A stretch of 37,309 bases of DNA from Chloroflexota bacterium (lineage in GTDB: Bacteria; Chloroflexota; Limnocylindria; Limnocylindrales; CSP1-4). The position numbers and the translations under genes are program-made. The stretch covers positions 1 through 37,309 of the forward strand of contig JAICUI010000031.1 of NCBI GenBank assembly GCA_025935925.1. The letters run 5' to 3'. Within the stretch, counting starts at the first letter, position 1. Every line of letters starts with the position of its first letter. The notes under the pieces were generated by a model. That model did no database searches and had not been told where the DNA came from. It saw only the letters and a list, made by a program, of their open reading frames with translations. Positions 24,156 to 32,519 of the stretch are shown piece by piece.

Positions 24156-25253
24156 ATGACCGCATCGATCGCCGTCGACAGCCCGCTCCGCCGCATGGTC
24201 GAGTCCACGGCGACCGACTACTGGAACGACTCGTGCGCGACTGCCGAGCTCGAGTACGCCGTGGCCCGCGGGGCGACGGGCGGGACGTCGAACCCGGTCA
24301 TCGTCGGCGAGGTCATGAGGAAGGAGCGGGAGCACTGGGTGCCTCGCGTCCGGGAGCTGATGACCGCGAACCCGCACTGGTCGGAGACCGAGCTCACCTG
24401 GGCGCTCATCGAGGCCATGGGGGTGCGCGGCGCGGCGATCCTCGAACCGGTGTTCAAGGCGGAGGACGGGCGCAAGGGCAGGCTCTCGCTCCAGACCAAC
24501 CCGGCGAACTACCGGACGCCGGACCGCATGGTGGAGCAGGCGGTCCGGTTCAGCGCCCTCGCGCCGAACGTCCAGGTCAAGTTCCCGTGCACCGTCGAGG
24601 GCCTGGAGGCGGTGGAGGAGGCGACGGCACGCGGCGTCGTCCCGAACGTCACGGTGGCGTTCACGGTGTCGCAGTGCATCGCCGCTGCCGAGGCCATCGA
24701 GCGCGGGCTCCGGCGTCACGAGGCGGCCGGCGGCGACACCAGCCGGTTCAACCCCGTGTGCTCGCTGATGATCGGTCGGCTCGACGACTGGGTGAGGTTC
24801 CTCGTCGACCGCGACGCGATCGCGCTCCATCCCGACGCCGCGAACTGGGCCGGCATTGCGACGTTCAAGCGGGCGTACGGGATCTACCGCGAGCGCGGCT
24901 ACCGGACCCGGCTGCTCGCTGCGGCCTACCGGTCGCGGCTCCACTGGACGGAGCTCGTCGGCGGCGACATCGTCATGACGATGCCCCACGCCTGGCAGGT
25001 GAGGTTCAACGAGTCGGGGATCGACCCGGTGGAGCGGATCGACGTGCCGGTCGACCCGCACCTGGTCGACGACCTCCTCCGCCGCGTCCCCGACTTCCGG
25101 CGCGCGTACGAGCCGGACGGCCTGCCACCCGCCGACTACCTCGCGTTCGGCCCGATGGCCCGTACGCTGCGGATCTTCATCGCCGGCTACCACGACCTCC
25201 AGGCGACGGTGCGCGACATCATGCTGCCCAACCCGGAGGTCGCGCCGGCCTGA
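24156..25253 (+). CDS. Transaldolase-family protein
   Basis: This 365-residue TIM-barrel protein resembles transaldolase, which moves a three-carbon dihydroxyacetone unit between sugar phosphates in the pentose phosphate pathway. The family motif GGTSNPVIV (42-50) and the Schiff-base lysine (VQVKFPCT, Lys142) are present, along with FNPVCSLMIGRLDDWV and the later GGDIVMTMPHAW. It is diverged from TalB and TalC, so a related aldolase reaction on another sugar is possible. The start at 24156 is favoured over the ATG at 24147 because of promoter spacing. The Gfo/Idh/MocA gene follows after 43 nt, suggesting a small sugar-catabolic operon. Confidence 0.85.
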   Translation: MTASIAVDSPLRRMVESTATDYWNDSCATAELEYAVARGATGGTSNPVIVGEVMRKEREHWVPRVRELMTANPHWSETELTWALIEAMGVRGAAILEPVFKAEDGRKGRLSLQTNPANYRTPDRMVEQAVRFSALAPNVQVKFPCTVEGLEAVEEATARGVVPNVTVAFTVSQCIAAAEAIERGLRRHEAAGGDTSRFNPVCSLMIGRLDDWVRFLVDRDAIALHPDAANWAGIATFKRAYGIYRERGYRTRLLAAAYRSRLHWTELVGGDIVMTMPHAWQVRFNESGIDPVERIDVPVDPHLVDDLLRRVPDFRRAYEPDGLPPADYLAFGPMARTLRIFIAGYHDLQATVRDIMLPNPEVAPA

Positions 25254-25296
25254 CGGCAGGCGCCCGCACCGCCACCGGGCCGGAGGAGGGTCACGA

Positions 25297-26298
25297 ATGC
25301 GGATCGCCGTGCTCGGCGCGGGGCGGATGGGCGAGCGGCACGCGGCGCTGGCGGCCGAGCAGCCGGGGGTCGACGAGGTCATCGTCCAGGACCTCGACGA
25401 CGACCGCGCCGCGCGAGTCGCGGCCGCGGTGGGCGGCCGGACGGCACCCGACGCGACGGCCGCGATCCGCGACGCGGACGTCGTGATCGTCGCGGCGTCG
25501 ACGACCGCGCACGCGGCCCTCGTCACCGAGGCCGTCGACGCGGGCCGGCCCGTGCTCGTCGAGAAGCCGCTCGCGTTCGACCTCGAGGAGACCATCGCGC
25601 TGACGCGCCACGTCGAGGCGGCGAGCGGCGTCGTCCAGGTGGCGTTCCAGCGGCGCTTCGACCCCGCGTACGTCGAGGCGCGCCGCCGGCTCGTGGACGG
25701 CGAGCTCGGCGACCTGTACCTCGTCCGGCTCATCGCCCACGACCAGGCGCCGCCACCCGACGCGTACATCCCGGTGTCGGGCGGCCTGTTCCGCGACTCG
25801 TCGATCCACGACTTCGACATCACCCGCTGGATGACCGGGCAGGAGGTGGTCGAGGCGTACGCCGTCGGATCGGTGCGCCACTTTCGCGTGTTCGCGCAAC
25901 ACGACGACATCGACACCGGCGCGGTGATCCTGACGCTGGCGGACGGGACGATCGCCACGCTCGGCCAGACCCGCCACAACCCGCGCGGCTACGACATCCG
26001 GATGGAGCTGATGGGCTCCGGGGATGCGGTCGTCGTGGGCCTCGGCCCGCGGACGCCGCTGCACTCGCTCGAGCCGGGTGCCGAACCGCCCTCGAAGCCC
26101 GGCTGGACGTCGTTCCTCGACCGGTTCGAGGAGGCGTACCGGCAGGAGGTGGTCGCGTTCCTGCGGGTCGCGCGGGGCGAGCTCCCGAGCCCGTGCACGG
26201 CGCGTGACGGCCTCGAGGCGATGCGCATCGCGGTCGCGGCCACGACCTCGCGGCGCGAGCACCGGCCGGTCCGCATCGACGAGGTCCCGCGCGGCTGA
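25297..26298 (+). CDS. Gfo/Idh/MocA-family sugar or inositol dehydrogenase
   Basis: This 333-residue oxidoreductase has an N-terminal Rossmann fold (VLGAGRMGERHA) and the family signature VEKPLAF. A catalytic segment GGLFRDSSIHDFDITRWM has the Asp-x-x-x-His arrangement seen in myo-inositol 2-dehydrogenases. It would oxidise a polyol or sugar with NAD(P)+; IolG-like inositol dehydrogenase is the closest guess, not a firm call. The ATG at 25297 is preceded by GGAGGAGGG. It follows the transaldolase-like gene on the same strand. A strong hairpin downstream ends the unit. Confidence 0.92.
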   Translation: MRIAVLGAGRMGERHAALAAEQPGVDEVIVQDLDDDRAARVAAAVGGRTAPDATAAIRDADVVIVAASTTAHAALVTEAVDAGRPVLVEKPLAFDLEETIALTRHVEAASGVVQVAFQRRFDPAYVEARRRLVDGELGDLYLVRLIAHDQAPPPDAYIPVSGGLFRDSSIHDFDITRWMTGQEVVEAYAVGSVRHFRVFAQHDDIDTGAVILTLADGTIATLGQTRHNPRGYDIRMELMGSGDAVVVGLGPRTPLHSLEPGAEPPSKPGWTSFLDRFEEAYRQEVVAFLRVARGELPSPCTARDGLEAMRIAVAATTSRREHRPVRIDEVPRG

Positions 26299-26316
26299 GC
26301 GGGGGAGACGCACGGA

Positions 26317-26350
26317 GGCGCCGCCGTCCCGGGCACGGGACGACGGCGCC
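26317..26350. terminator. Strong bidirectional hairpin
   Basis: Arms of 15 nt (ggcgccgccgtcccg/cgggacgacggcgcc, one mismatch) with a 4-nt loop lie between two convergent genes (stops at 26298 and 26403). This is the longest stem seen in the window and probably terminates both transcripts; there is no T-run. Confidence 0.75.
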
Positions 26351-26402
26351 GGGAGCGACGACGGCCCCGCGTCGAGGCCGCCCTCCCCGTCGGACAGGCC
26401 GG

Positions 26403-26669
26403 TTACTGCGCCATGCGCGTCCCGTGGCCGCCGTTGGGTGCCTCGACGGCCGGGACGGCGAGCGTCCCGTCGTCGGTCGCCCAGCCGCGGTCGTGGACGG
26501 CGGGTGCGGGTGCCGGAGCGACCGCGGGCGTCGCGGCCGTGTTGCGGCCGGCAACCGCCTGCAGGCCGATGAGCGCGGCGATGACGAGCACCGCCAGGGC
26601 GATCGCGGCGAGCGCGGTGCCGAGCTGGTTGCCGATGCCGCCGCGAAGGGCGGGGGTCGTTGCGGACAT
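26403..26669 (-). CDS. Small single-helix membrane protein
   Basis: This 88-residue hypothetical protein has one transmembrane helix (GTALAAIALAVLVIAALIGL, about 17-36). A short Ala/Pro linker follows and then a C-terminal tail (VHDRGWATDDGTLAVPAVE) that would face the outside or the cytoplasm depending on topology. No family is recognised. The ATG at 26669 is supported by GAGGAGAGG directly upstream; an in-frame ATG lies further up but is less likely. It sits 167 nt downstream of the RbsB-like lipoprotein gene on the same strand and may share its transcript. Confidence 0.6.
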   Translation of the reverse strand: MSATTPALRGGIGNQLGTALAAIALAVLVIAALIGLQAVAGRNTAATPAVAPAPAPAVHDRGWATDDGTLAVPAVEAPNGGHGTRMAQ

Positions 26670-26836
26670 CTGTCCTCTCCTCGGGCCGGCGGCCGGGCCC
26701 CGAACCGTTCGGGCCATCGGACCGTCGTTCCCCATGCCCGCATCCTCGGCGCCACGCGGCTGGCCGCCATCGGGCGAGGACCGCAGCGACTACCTCAATC
26801 TCGCCGACCGCGGCACGGCCGGTGCCTTAGCGCACC

Positions 26837-27838
26837 TCAGCCGTGGCCGAGGAAGTCGCCGACGTTGTCGCGCGTCACGAGGGTCTGTGGCACGTCGATC
26901 ACGCCGTCGGTCGTCGCGACCGTGCGCCCGCGCGCGAGGTCGACCGCCGCGTCGACCGCCTTCGCCGCCTGCGTCGCGGCATCCTGGAACACCGTCACGT
27001 CGAGGTCGCCGGCCCGGATCGCGGCGAGCCCGTCGGCCGTGCCGTCGACGCCGCCGACGATCGTGCTGTCGAGCAGCTCCGCCTGTCGCAGCGCGTCGAT
27101 CGCGCCGAGCGCCATCTCGTCGTCGTTCGCCGAGACGATCCCGAACGTGTCGCCAGCCGCCAGCCACGCCTGGACGATGTCGTGCGCCTGCCGGCGGTCC
27201 CAGCCGGCGGCCGCCTCGCGCACCAGGCGCATCCCGGGGTGCAGCACGATCACGTCCTTCGCGCCCTCGGTGCGCGCGACGGCGGCCTCGTTCGATGGGT
27301 CGCCGATGAGCAGCGCGACGGTTCCGTCGTCGCCCGCCCGCGAGGCCAGCGCCTCCATCTGCATCGTGCCCGCCGCGAGCGAGTCGGAGCCGACGTAGGG
27401 GATCGACCCGTCGGTCGGCAGGTCGGCCGGCCGTCGATTGAGGTACACGAGCGGAGTCCCGGCACCGCGGACGACCGCGGTCACGGGCGCGGTGGCATCG
27501 GTGTCCACGGGGACGACGACGATGGCGTCGACCCGCTGGTCGACGAACGCCTGCACCTGCTCCAGCTGCGTGTCGGTGCTGGCCTCGGCGCTCAGGACCT
27601 GGACGTTGACGTCGCCGAGCGCCTGCGCGTGCGCACGGAGCGCGTCGGCGAGGGACGCGAGGAACGGGTCGAGCACCGCGAAGCTGGCGCCGATCACGAC
27701 TCGGGACGAGGAACCGATGCTGGACGGGGACGCCGCCGGCGCCGATGGGACGAGCGGAAGGTCGTTGCTCGAGCACCCCCCGACGACGACGGCGAGGACG
27801 ATGACGATGGCGGCGAGCCGCCGGGGAACGTGGCGCAT
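26837..27838 (-). CDS. RbsB-like sugar-binding lipoprotein
   Basis: This 333-residue periplasmic-binding-protein type 1 (ribose/galactose/xylose class) is anchored by a lipobox, VGG-C (Cys22). The mature domain has two Rossmann-like lobes. Recognisable segments are VVIGASFAVLDPFLASLADAL, VDAIVVVPVDTDATAPV (the sugar-class dxivv.P.d motif), GIVSANDDEMALGAIDAL and VGGVDGTADGLAAIRAG. The bound sugar is unknown. No CUT2 permease or ATPase gene is adjacent, so it is an orphan binding protein, perhaps serving a transporter elsewhere or a sensing role. The intergenic space to the divergent exporter is only 46 bp. Confidence 0.9.
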   Translation of the reverse strand: MRHVPRRLAAIVIVLAVVVGGCSSNDLPLVPSAPAASPSSIGSSSRVVIGASFAVLDPFLASLADALRAHAQALGDVNVQVLSAEASTDTQLEQVQAFVDQRVDAIVVVPVDTDATAPVTAVVRGAGTPLVYLNRRPADLPTDGSIPYVGSDSLAAGTMQMEALASRAGDDGTVALLIGDPSNEAAVARTEGAKDVIVLHPGMRLVREAAAGWDRRQAHDIVQAWLAAGDTFGIVSANDDEMALGAIDALRQAELLDSTIVGGVDGTADGLAAIRAGDLDVTVFQDAATQAAKAVDAAVDLARGRTVATTDGVIDVPQTLVTRDNVGDFLGHG

Positions 27839-27884
27839 CGCACGCCATTGTTCGGCATCCGGTCGCGGGCGGCATCATGGCCCG

Positions 27885-28856
27885 GTGGCCACGCCTCCCG
27901 GTCCCACCGCGCCGCCCGTCCACTCGCGATCGCGCGCGCTGCTGCTGCTTGCCCTCGTGTCCGTCGTCTGGGGCGTCCACTGGGCCGTCGTGAAGATCGG
28001 GCTCGGCTACATGCCGCCGATGACGTACGGCGCGCTGCGGATCGCGGTCGGGCTCGCGATGGCGCTCGGGATCGCGCTCGCCCGCGGGCGGCTCCGACGA
28101 CCGCCGCGTGCCGACCTGCCGATCGTCGCCTCAGTCGGCCTCGTCCAGGTCGCGGGCGGCGTGATCATCATGAACCTGGCCCTGCAGGTGGTCCCGGCCG
28201 GCCGCTCCGCGGTCCTCGTGTACACGCAGCCGTTGTGGGTCGCCGTCCTGCTCGCCGTGGCGTTCCGGATGCCGCCGCTGCGCAACGAGCTCGTCGGGCT
28301 CCTGCTCGGCCTCGCGGGTCTCGTACTGCTCCTCAACCCCGCGGTCATCGACTGGTCGAGCCCGCCCGAGGTTGCCGGGACGCTCGCGCTGCTGCTCAAC
28401 GCCGTGCTGTGGGCCGCGGTCTCGATCCACATCCGCCGTCACACCTGGGTCGCGAGCCCGCTCGACCTCCAGCCGTGGCAGCTGCTGCTCGCCCTCGTGC
28501 CACTCGTGATCGCCGCGGTCGCGCTCGAGGCCGGCGAGCCGATCGCCTGGGGGCTGCCGACGATCCTGATCCTGCTGTACAGCGGCGCGCTCGCGACGGC
28601 GTTCGCCTCGTGGGGCACGCAGGCGATCACCCGGTCGCTCGGGCCGCAGGCGGCGGCGATCGGGTTCCTCGCGGTTCCGGTGATCGGCCTGGCGAGCGGC
28701 TGGCTGATCCTCGGCGAGCAGCTGGGTCCGGTCGACGTGCTGGCGTTCGGGCTGGTGCTCGGCGGGATCGGCGTCACGTCGCTCGTCCCGGGCGGCGATC
28801 GCACCGCTCGCACCGAGGCCGTCGAGGCGGCCGAGGCCGCCGTCGCGCCGAGGTAG
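27885..28856 (+). CDS. EamA-family (DMT) transporter
   Basis: This 323-residue drug/metabolite transporter has ten predicted membrane helices in two EamA repeats. The first begins ALLLLALVSVVWGVHWAVVK, with FRIAVG-like ALRIAVGLAMALG, and the first repeat ends in GLLLGLAGLVLLL. The second repeat ends at VLGGIGVTSLVPGG, after VPVIGLASGWLILGEQL. Members export amino acids, nucleosides or other metabolites; the substrate is not predictable. The start is a GTG at 27885, with CATCAT 6 nt upstream and no ribosome-binding site. An ATG at 27877 is in another frame. Confidence 0.9.
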   Translation: MATPPGPTAPPVHSRSRALLLLALVSVVWGVHWAVVKIGLGYMPPMTYGALRIAVGLAMALGIALARGRLRRPPRADLPIVASVGLVQVAGGVIIMNLALQVVPAGRSAVLVYTQPLWVAVLLAVAFRMPPLRNELVGLLLGLAGLVLLLNPAVIDWSSPPEVAGTLALLLNAVLWAAVSIHIRRHTWVASPLDLQPWQLLLALVPLVIAAVALEAGEPIAWGLPTILILLYSGALATAFASWGTQAITRSLGPQAAAIGFLAVPVIGLASGWLILGEQLGPVDVLAFGLVLGGIGVTSLVPGGDRTARTEAVEAAEAAVAPR

Positions 28857-28934
28857 GCCCGCGGAAGTGCCGGCTGGACGCAACGTCGATCAGGCGCCGG
28901 ATCGGTGGCACGGATTCCCACCGGCCGCTAAGGT

Positions 28935-29056
28935 GGCCACAGACGCGAGCCACGATGGCCCTGGGATCGATCGGGGAGGCACCCGCCGGGCCGCGCAGAC
29001 GGGGAGTCGCGTCACTCGCCGCTCAGCTCAGCACTGATTGCGCGTGCATTTCTCCT
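28935..29056 (+). ncRNA. Possible small RNA or long 3' leader ending at a strong terminator
   Basis: About 200 nt separate the exporter stop from an intrinsic terminator. Inside lies a TAAGGT (28929-28934) that could be a -10 box, although no good -35 is seen, followed by sequence able to fold (for example gtggc/gccac near 28933-28953). No open frame starts and stops in this interval. The interval may simply be the long 3' UTR of the exporter mRNA. Confidence 0.25.
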
Positions 29057-29100
29057 GCGCCGCCGCCGGACACCTCCCCGGTCCGACGGCGGCGCTTTTT
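29057..29100 (+). terminator. Intrinsic terminator with T-run
   Basis: Arms gcgccgccgccgga and tccgacggcggcgc (one mismatch) with an 11-nt loop are directly followed by ttttt. It is the only hairpin I found in the window with a clear T-run, and the run is on the plus strand. It faces the convergent acidic hypothetical gene. Confidence 0.85.
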
Positions 29101-29125
29101 CGTGCCGGTCGGACGCCCACGGCCG

Positions 29126-29440
29126 TCAGCGGCGCGGCGGCTCGGCGCGGAGCGGTTCGGACTGGGCGAGGTTTGCCCCGGCGTCGTCGGCCGGGCCGGT
29201 GTCGTCGGCCGTGTCCGTGTCGCGCGTACCGCCCAGGGTGTCGCCCGTCGCGATCTCCTGCGGCTGGCGCGTCGACGCGCGGCCCGTGATCGGTCCTTCG
29301 TCGCCCGCGATGTCGAGGTCCTCGGCGGGCTGGTTCTCGTAGGGCTGGCTCTCGCTGGCGGACCAGTCGCGTTGCGCCGGCTTCGCCGCCTTGCGGCCCC
29401 AGCCCGAGGCCAGCCGCTGGTCGTCGTCACGTTCGGTCAT
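29126..29440 (-). CDS. Acidic hydrophilic hypothetical protein
   Basis: This protein of 104 residues is rich in Asp, Glu, Thr, Gln and Ala and has no hydrophobic segment. It is probably intrinsically disordered (for example ESQPYENQPAEDLDIAG and TRDTDTADDTGPADDAG). No family recognised. The ATG at 29440 has GGAGGG 6 nt upstream, which is the main support for expression; a further upstream in-frame start at 29458 is less likely. Confidence 0.6.
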   Translation of the reverse strand: MTERDDDQRLASGWGRKAAKPAQRDWSASESQPYENQPAEDLDIAGDEGPITGRASTRQPQEIATGDTLGGTRDTDTADDTGPADDAGANLAQSEPLRAEPPRR

Positions 29441-29549
29441 GGGTTGCCCTCCACGCATTCGGGTGCATCGCTACCCTCGCGCGGGCGGCGCGCGACCCGG
29501 GTGACCGGCGCCCGAGGAGGCCTTGCAGGTCGGCGACGATTGGCGACGC

Positions 29550-31847
29550 CTACGACTGCGGCGGCGGATCGTCGCTCGGCGGCCGTGGCCGGACGAGCTT
29601 CGCGATGTCGGGATCGCCCTCCGAGCTCGGGATCACGAGCAACGGCGGCCCGTCCCAGCGCTGGGTCGGCGAGTCGTCGAGCGGGTTGTGCTGCCAGCGA
29701 TCGCCGCGCGGTGCGGGGGCCGCGTCCGGCGCGGCCAAGGGCGGTGCGGACGGTCGCGACGGATGCGCCGTGGCGATCGCCACCACGGCCGCCGCCTGGC
29801 GCGCCTCCGCACGGCGGGCCCGCTCGGCGATCGCCCGGCGGGTCGCCACGACGGCGAGCAGGATCATCAGGACGAGCGCGAGCGTCGAGCCGACGACGAT
29901 CCGCTGCTCGCCCGTCGCCCGGAGGCCCGCGACGGATGCGCGGATCTGCGCCGCGGCCTTCGCGGCCGCGTCGTCGTCGCCCCGCCGGACGGCGACGATC
30001 GCCTCGTCGACCGCCGGGACGTCCGTCGCAAACATCCCGACCTTCTGCACGAGGTCCAGCGGCTGGTCGAGCGCGGCTCGCGCGGCCGCCACGGCGCGCG
30101 CCGCCGAGAGCTGCCGGTCCGCGAGGTCCGAGGCGGCTCGCAGCTCCGAGACCGTCCTCGCTCCCTGCCACGCCTTGGCCGCGATCCCGAGCCGCGCGTC
30201 GACGCCGTCGAGCGTCGCGTCCGTCTCGCCCGTGACGTCCCACGTCCCGGCCGCGGCGGCGATCGCCGACGATGCCGCGTCGAACTTCCAGTCGGCGAGC
30301 GGGGCGCGGATCGCGACCGGCACCGTCCACCCGGGCGACGCCGCGAGCAGCGACCGGTACGCCCGGCGCGCCGCGGCCCGCTGCGCCAGCACGTCGCTGT
30401 CCGCCGCGACCTTGTACTGCACCAGCAGGTCGGCCGCCAGCCCGTCGGTCGCCCGCGCGGGGTCGAGCGCGAGCTCGTCGACCGCGTCGAGCCAGTCCTC
30501 CCACGTCGCCTTCGCCGACGCCCGCGTCCCGGAGCCGCCGCCGTCGACCGCGTACGGATCCCGTCGCCCGAGGAGCGCCACGATCGCCGTCGTCATCCGC
30601 TCCTGGCCGGCGGCATCGGCGACGGCGGTGATCACGTGGCATGCGGCGAGGTACTGCGCCACGGCGGCGTCGTGCTCCGCCTGGGTCGACGACCCGTCCA
30701 CGCTGAGCCAGTGCCCGAGGTCGACCGAGCCGCCGGCGTCGTCGGGCGCGTCGCACGGCGGCTCGCCGGCGGCCTGGCGGCCGGCCCATTCCGCGAACCC
30801 TTCCGCCAGCCACGGGTCCGCGAACGTCGAGAGGTTGAACCAGGCGTGCGCGAGCTCGTGCTGCACGAGCGCGGGCTCGCCGAAGTCCTCGCCGACGGTG
30901 ATCGTGTTCGACGCCCCGTCGAACGTCCCCGACCGCTGCGCGCCGGTGCCAGCCTCCCGGATGTCGATCGGGCTCGTCGTCGAGGGCGCGACGCCGGTCA
31001 GGCGCTCGAGCATCGGCAGGCTCGACGTCACGTCGTCGCGGACGCCGTCGGCCCACGCCTGGTCCTCGGGCCACGACTGGAGGTTGATCGTCGAGCCGCC
31101 CGGCCCGTCGAGCCGCTCGGTGCGGTAGGCGCCGGCGTTGGTGCCGCTGAAGCACGCCTGCCAGCCGGCGGTCGAGCTGATCGTCCCGCTCGAGAAGACG
31201 CGCGTCGAGCCGTCGAGGGTCGCCCGGAGCTTCGCGCCGGAGGTCGACATCGCGTACCGCTTGGGCACCCGCACCGCGACGGTGCCGCTGGTCGACCCGT
31301 TGGCCGGGACGCAGAACCGGGCGAACGCCTTGAGCGCGCGGACCGGCACCGACGAGCGCGGCTCGCCGCCGGGGACCGTGAACGTGACGACCACCGTCCG
31401 GCGATCGCCGTTGAACAGCTTCGGGACCTGGATCGTGACGCTGCGGTACGCCTCGCCGGTCGCGGCCGCGGTCGTGCCGAGGGTCGTCGTCAGCGACTTC
31501 GTGCCGGACGTCGCCTTCAACCCGGTGGCCGCGGCATCGACGACGACGCTCGTGTTGTCGACGTAGTACTTGACGGCCCGATCGCACATCGCCGGATACG
31601 GGATCGAGAAGAAGCCGCCCGTGTACCTGGTGCACGGGTACTGCTCGGTGCCGTCCGGCGTGTGGTTCGCGACCCGGACCGTGATCGCGACCTTGAGCCG
31701 GTTGTTCGCGGCGTCGAGGCGGACCACGGTCGACGCCGTCTGGACGACGCCGGTGGGTTCCGCGGCGGCGACGGCGGCAGGCGCGCTCGACAGCAGCGCG
31801 GCGGAGGCGGCGAGGGCCATGGCGATGGCGGCGAGGGTTCGGGGCAT
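29550..31847 (-). CDS. Membrane-anchored gluzincin-like metallopeptidase
   Basis: This 765-residue exported protein has a signal peptide (about 1-28) and a beta-rich N-terminal part (about 30-260). The peptidase-MA-like domain has HELAH (His330, Glu331, His334) and a third ligand candidate in WLAEGFAEW (Glu349). The spacing between HELAH and that Glu is 14 residues, four shorter than in classic M1 aminopeptidases. A helical region follows, then a membrane helix (VVGSTLALVLMILLAVVAT, about 660-685) and a Pro/Arg-rich cytoplasmic tail. It would cleave peptides at the outer face of the membrane. The ATG at 31847 has GAGGAG very close (2 nt). It is divergent from the TMEM175-like gene. Confidence 0.75.
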   Translation of the reverse strand: MPRTLAAIAMALAASAALLSSAPAAVAAAEPTGVVQTASTVVRLDAANNRLKVAITVRVANHTPDGTEQYPCTRYTGGFFSIPYPAMCDRAVKYYVDNTSVVVDAAATGLKATSGTKSLTTTLGTTAAATGEAYRSVTIQVPKLFNGDRRTVVVTFTVPGGEPRSSVPVRALKAFARFCVPANGSTSGTVAVRVPKRYAMSTSGAKLRATLDGSTRVFSSGTISSTAGWQACFSGTNAGAYRTERLDGPGGSTINLQSWPEDQAWADGVRDDVTSSLPMLERLTGVAPSTTSPIDIREAGTGAQRSGTFDGASNTITVGEDFGEPALVQHELAHAWFNLSTFADPWLAEGFAEWAGRQAAGEPPCDAPDDAGGSVDLGHWLSVDGSSTQAEHDAAVAQYLAACHVITAVADAAGQERMTTAIVALLGRRDPYAVDGGGSGTRASAKATWEDWLDAVDELALDPARATDGLAADLLVQYKVAADSDVLAQRAAARRAYRSLLAASPGWTVPVAIRAPLADWKFDAASSAIAAAAGTWDVTGETDATLDGVDARLGIAAKAWQGARTVSELRAASDLADRQLSAARAVAAARAALDQPLDLVQKVGMFATDVPAVDEAIVAVRRGDDDAAAKAAAQIRASVAGLRATGEQRIVVGSTLALVLMILLAVVATRRAIAERARRAEARQAAAVVAIATAHPSRPSAPPLAAPDAAPAPRGDRWQHNPLDDSPTQRWDGPPLLVIPSSEGDPDIAKLVRPRPPSDDPPPQS

Positions 31848-31943
31848 CGCTCCTCGGCGGGCCAGCCTGCAGCGGCGTGGGCCGACATGGTGCACCGACC
31901 GCGGGCACACTGCACGCGGCGAGGCATGACAAGGGGGTTCGCG

Positions 31944-32519
31944 ATGGGGAAGGGCCGGATCGAGGCGTTCAGCGACGGCGTGATCGCGATCATCATCACG
32001 ATCATGGTCCTGGAGCTCGTCCCGCCCCACGGGTCCACGCTCGAGGACCTCCAGGCGCTGACGCCGGTGTTCCTGGCCTACGTGCTGTCGTTCGTGAACG
32101 TCGGCATCTACTGGTCGAACCACCATCACCTGTTCCAGGCCGTCCGCGTCGTCGACGGCCGGGTGCTGTGGGCGAACCTGTTCCTGCTGTTCTGGCTGTC
32201 GCTGTTCCCGTTCACGACCGCATGGATGGGCGAGGCCGGGGTGGCGACCCTGCCGCTGGCCGCGTACAGCCTCGTGCTGCTGCTCGCCTCGATCGCGTAC
32301 TACGTGCTCGAGCGGCAGCTCATCCGGATCCAGCCCGACGACGCGCTGCTCGCCCAGGCGGTCGGCTCCGAGCGGAAGGGATTGGCGTCCACGGCGGCGT
32401 ACGTGGTGGCGGTGCTCGCGTCCGTCGTGGCGCCGGCCGTGTCGCTCGCGATCATCGTCGCGATCGCGATGTGGTGGCTCGTGCCGGACCGGCGCATCGA
32501 GCGGGCGATCGGGCGCTAG
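31944..32519 (+). CDS. TMEM175-family (DUF1211) potassium channel protein
   Basis: The 191-residue protein matches bacterial TMEM175, a tetrameric K+ channel with six helices per subunit. The signature first helix GRIEAFSDGVIAIIITIMVL contains the FSD motif whose following isoleucines line the pore. Further helices include VFLAYVLSFVNVGIYWSNHH and LFLLFWLSLFPFTTAWMG. The start at 31944 has AAGGGGG 6 nt upstream; an in-frame ATG at 31926 is less likely. It ends back to back with the convergent LuxR-type gene: TAG is immediately followed by the other strand's TAA. Confidence 0.93.
   Translation: MGKGRIEAFSDGVIAIIITIMVLELVPPHGSTLEDLQALTPVFLAYVLSFVNVGIYWSNHHHLFQAVRVVDGRVLWANLFLLFWLSLFPFTTAWMGEAGVATLPLAAYSLVLLLASIAYYVLERQLIRIQPDDALLAQAVGSERKGLASTAAYVVAVLASVVAPAVSLAIIVAIAMWWLVPDRRIERAIGR

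Noticed and set aside
28954..29056. A leader peptide gene upstream of the T-run terminator
   Set aside because: The frame from the ATG at 28954 does not stop before the terminator and has no run of one amino acid that would suggest attenuation, and no plus-strand gene follows.
26843..30235. A plus-strand frame of about 1100 codons spanning five genes
   Set aside because: It crosses real genes on both strands and has no recognisable domain; a shadow of GC-rich codon use.
29523..31925. A long plus-strand frame antisense to the metallopeptidase gene
   Set aside because: The minus-strand frame has a signal peptide, HELAH and a membrane helix. The plus frame is Arg/Asp repeats until the TMEM175-like gene begins.
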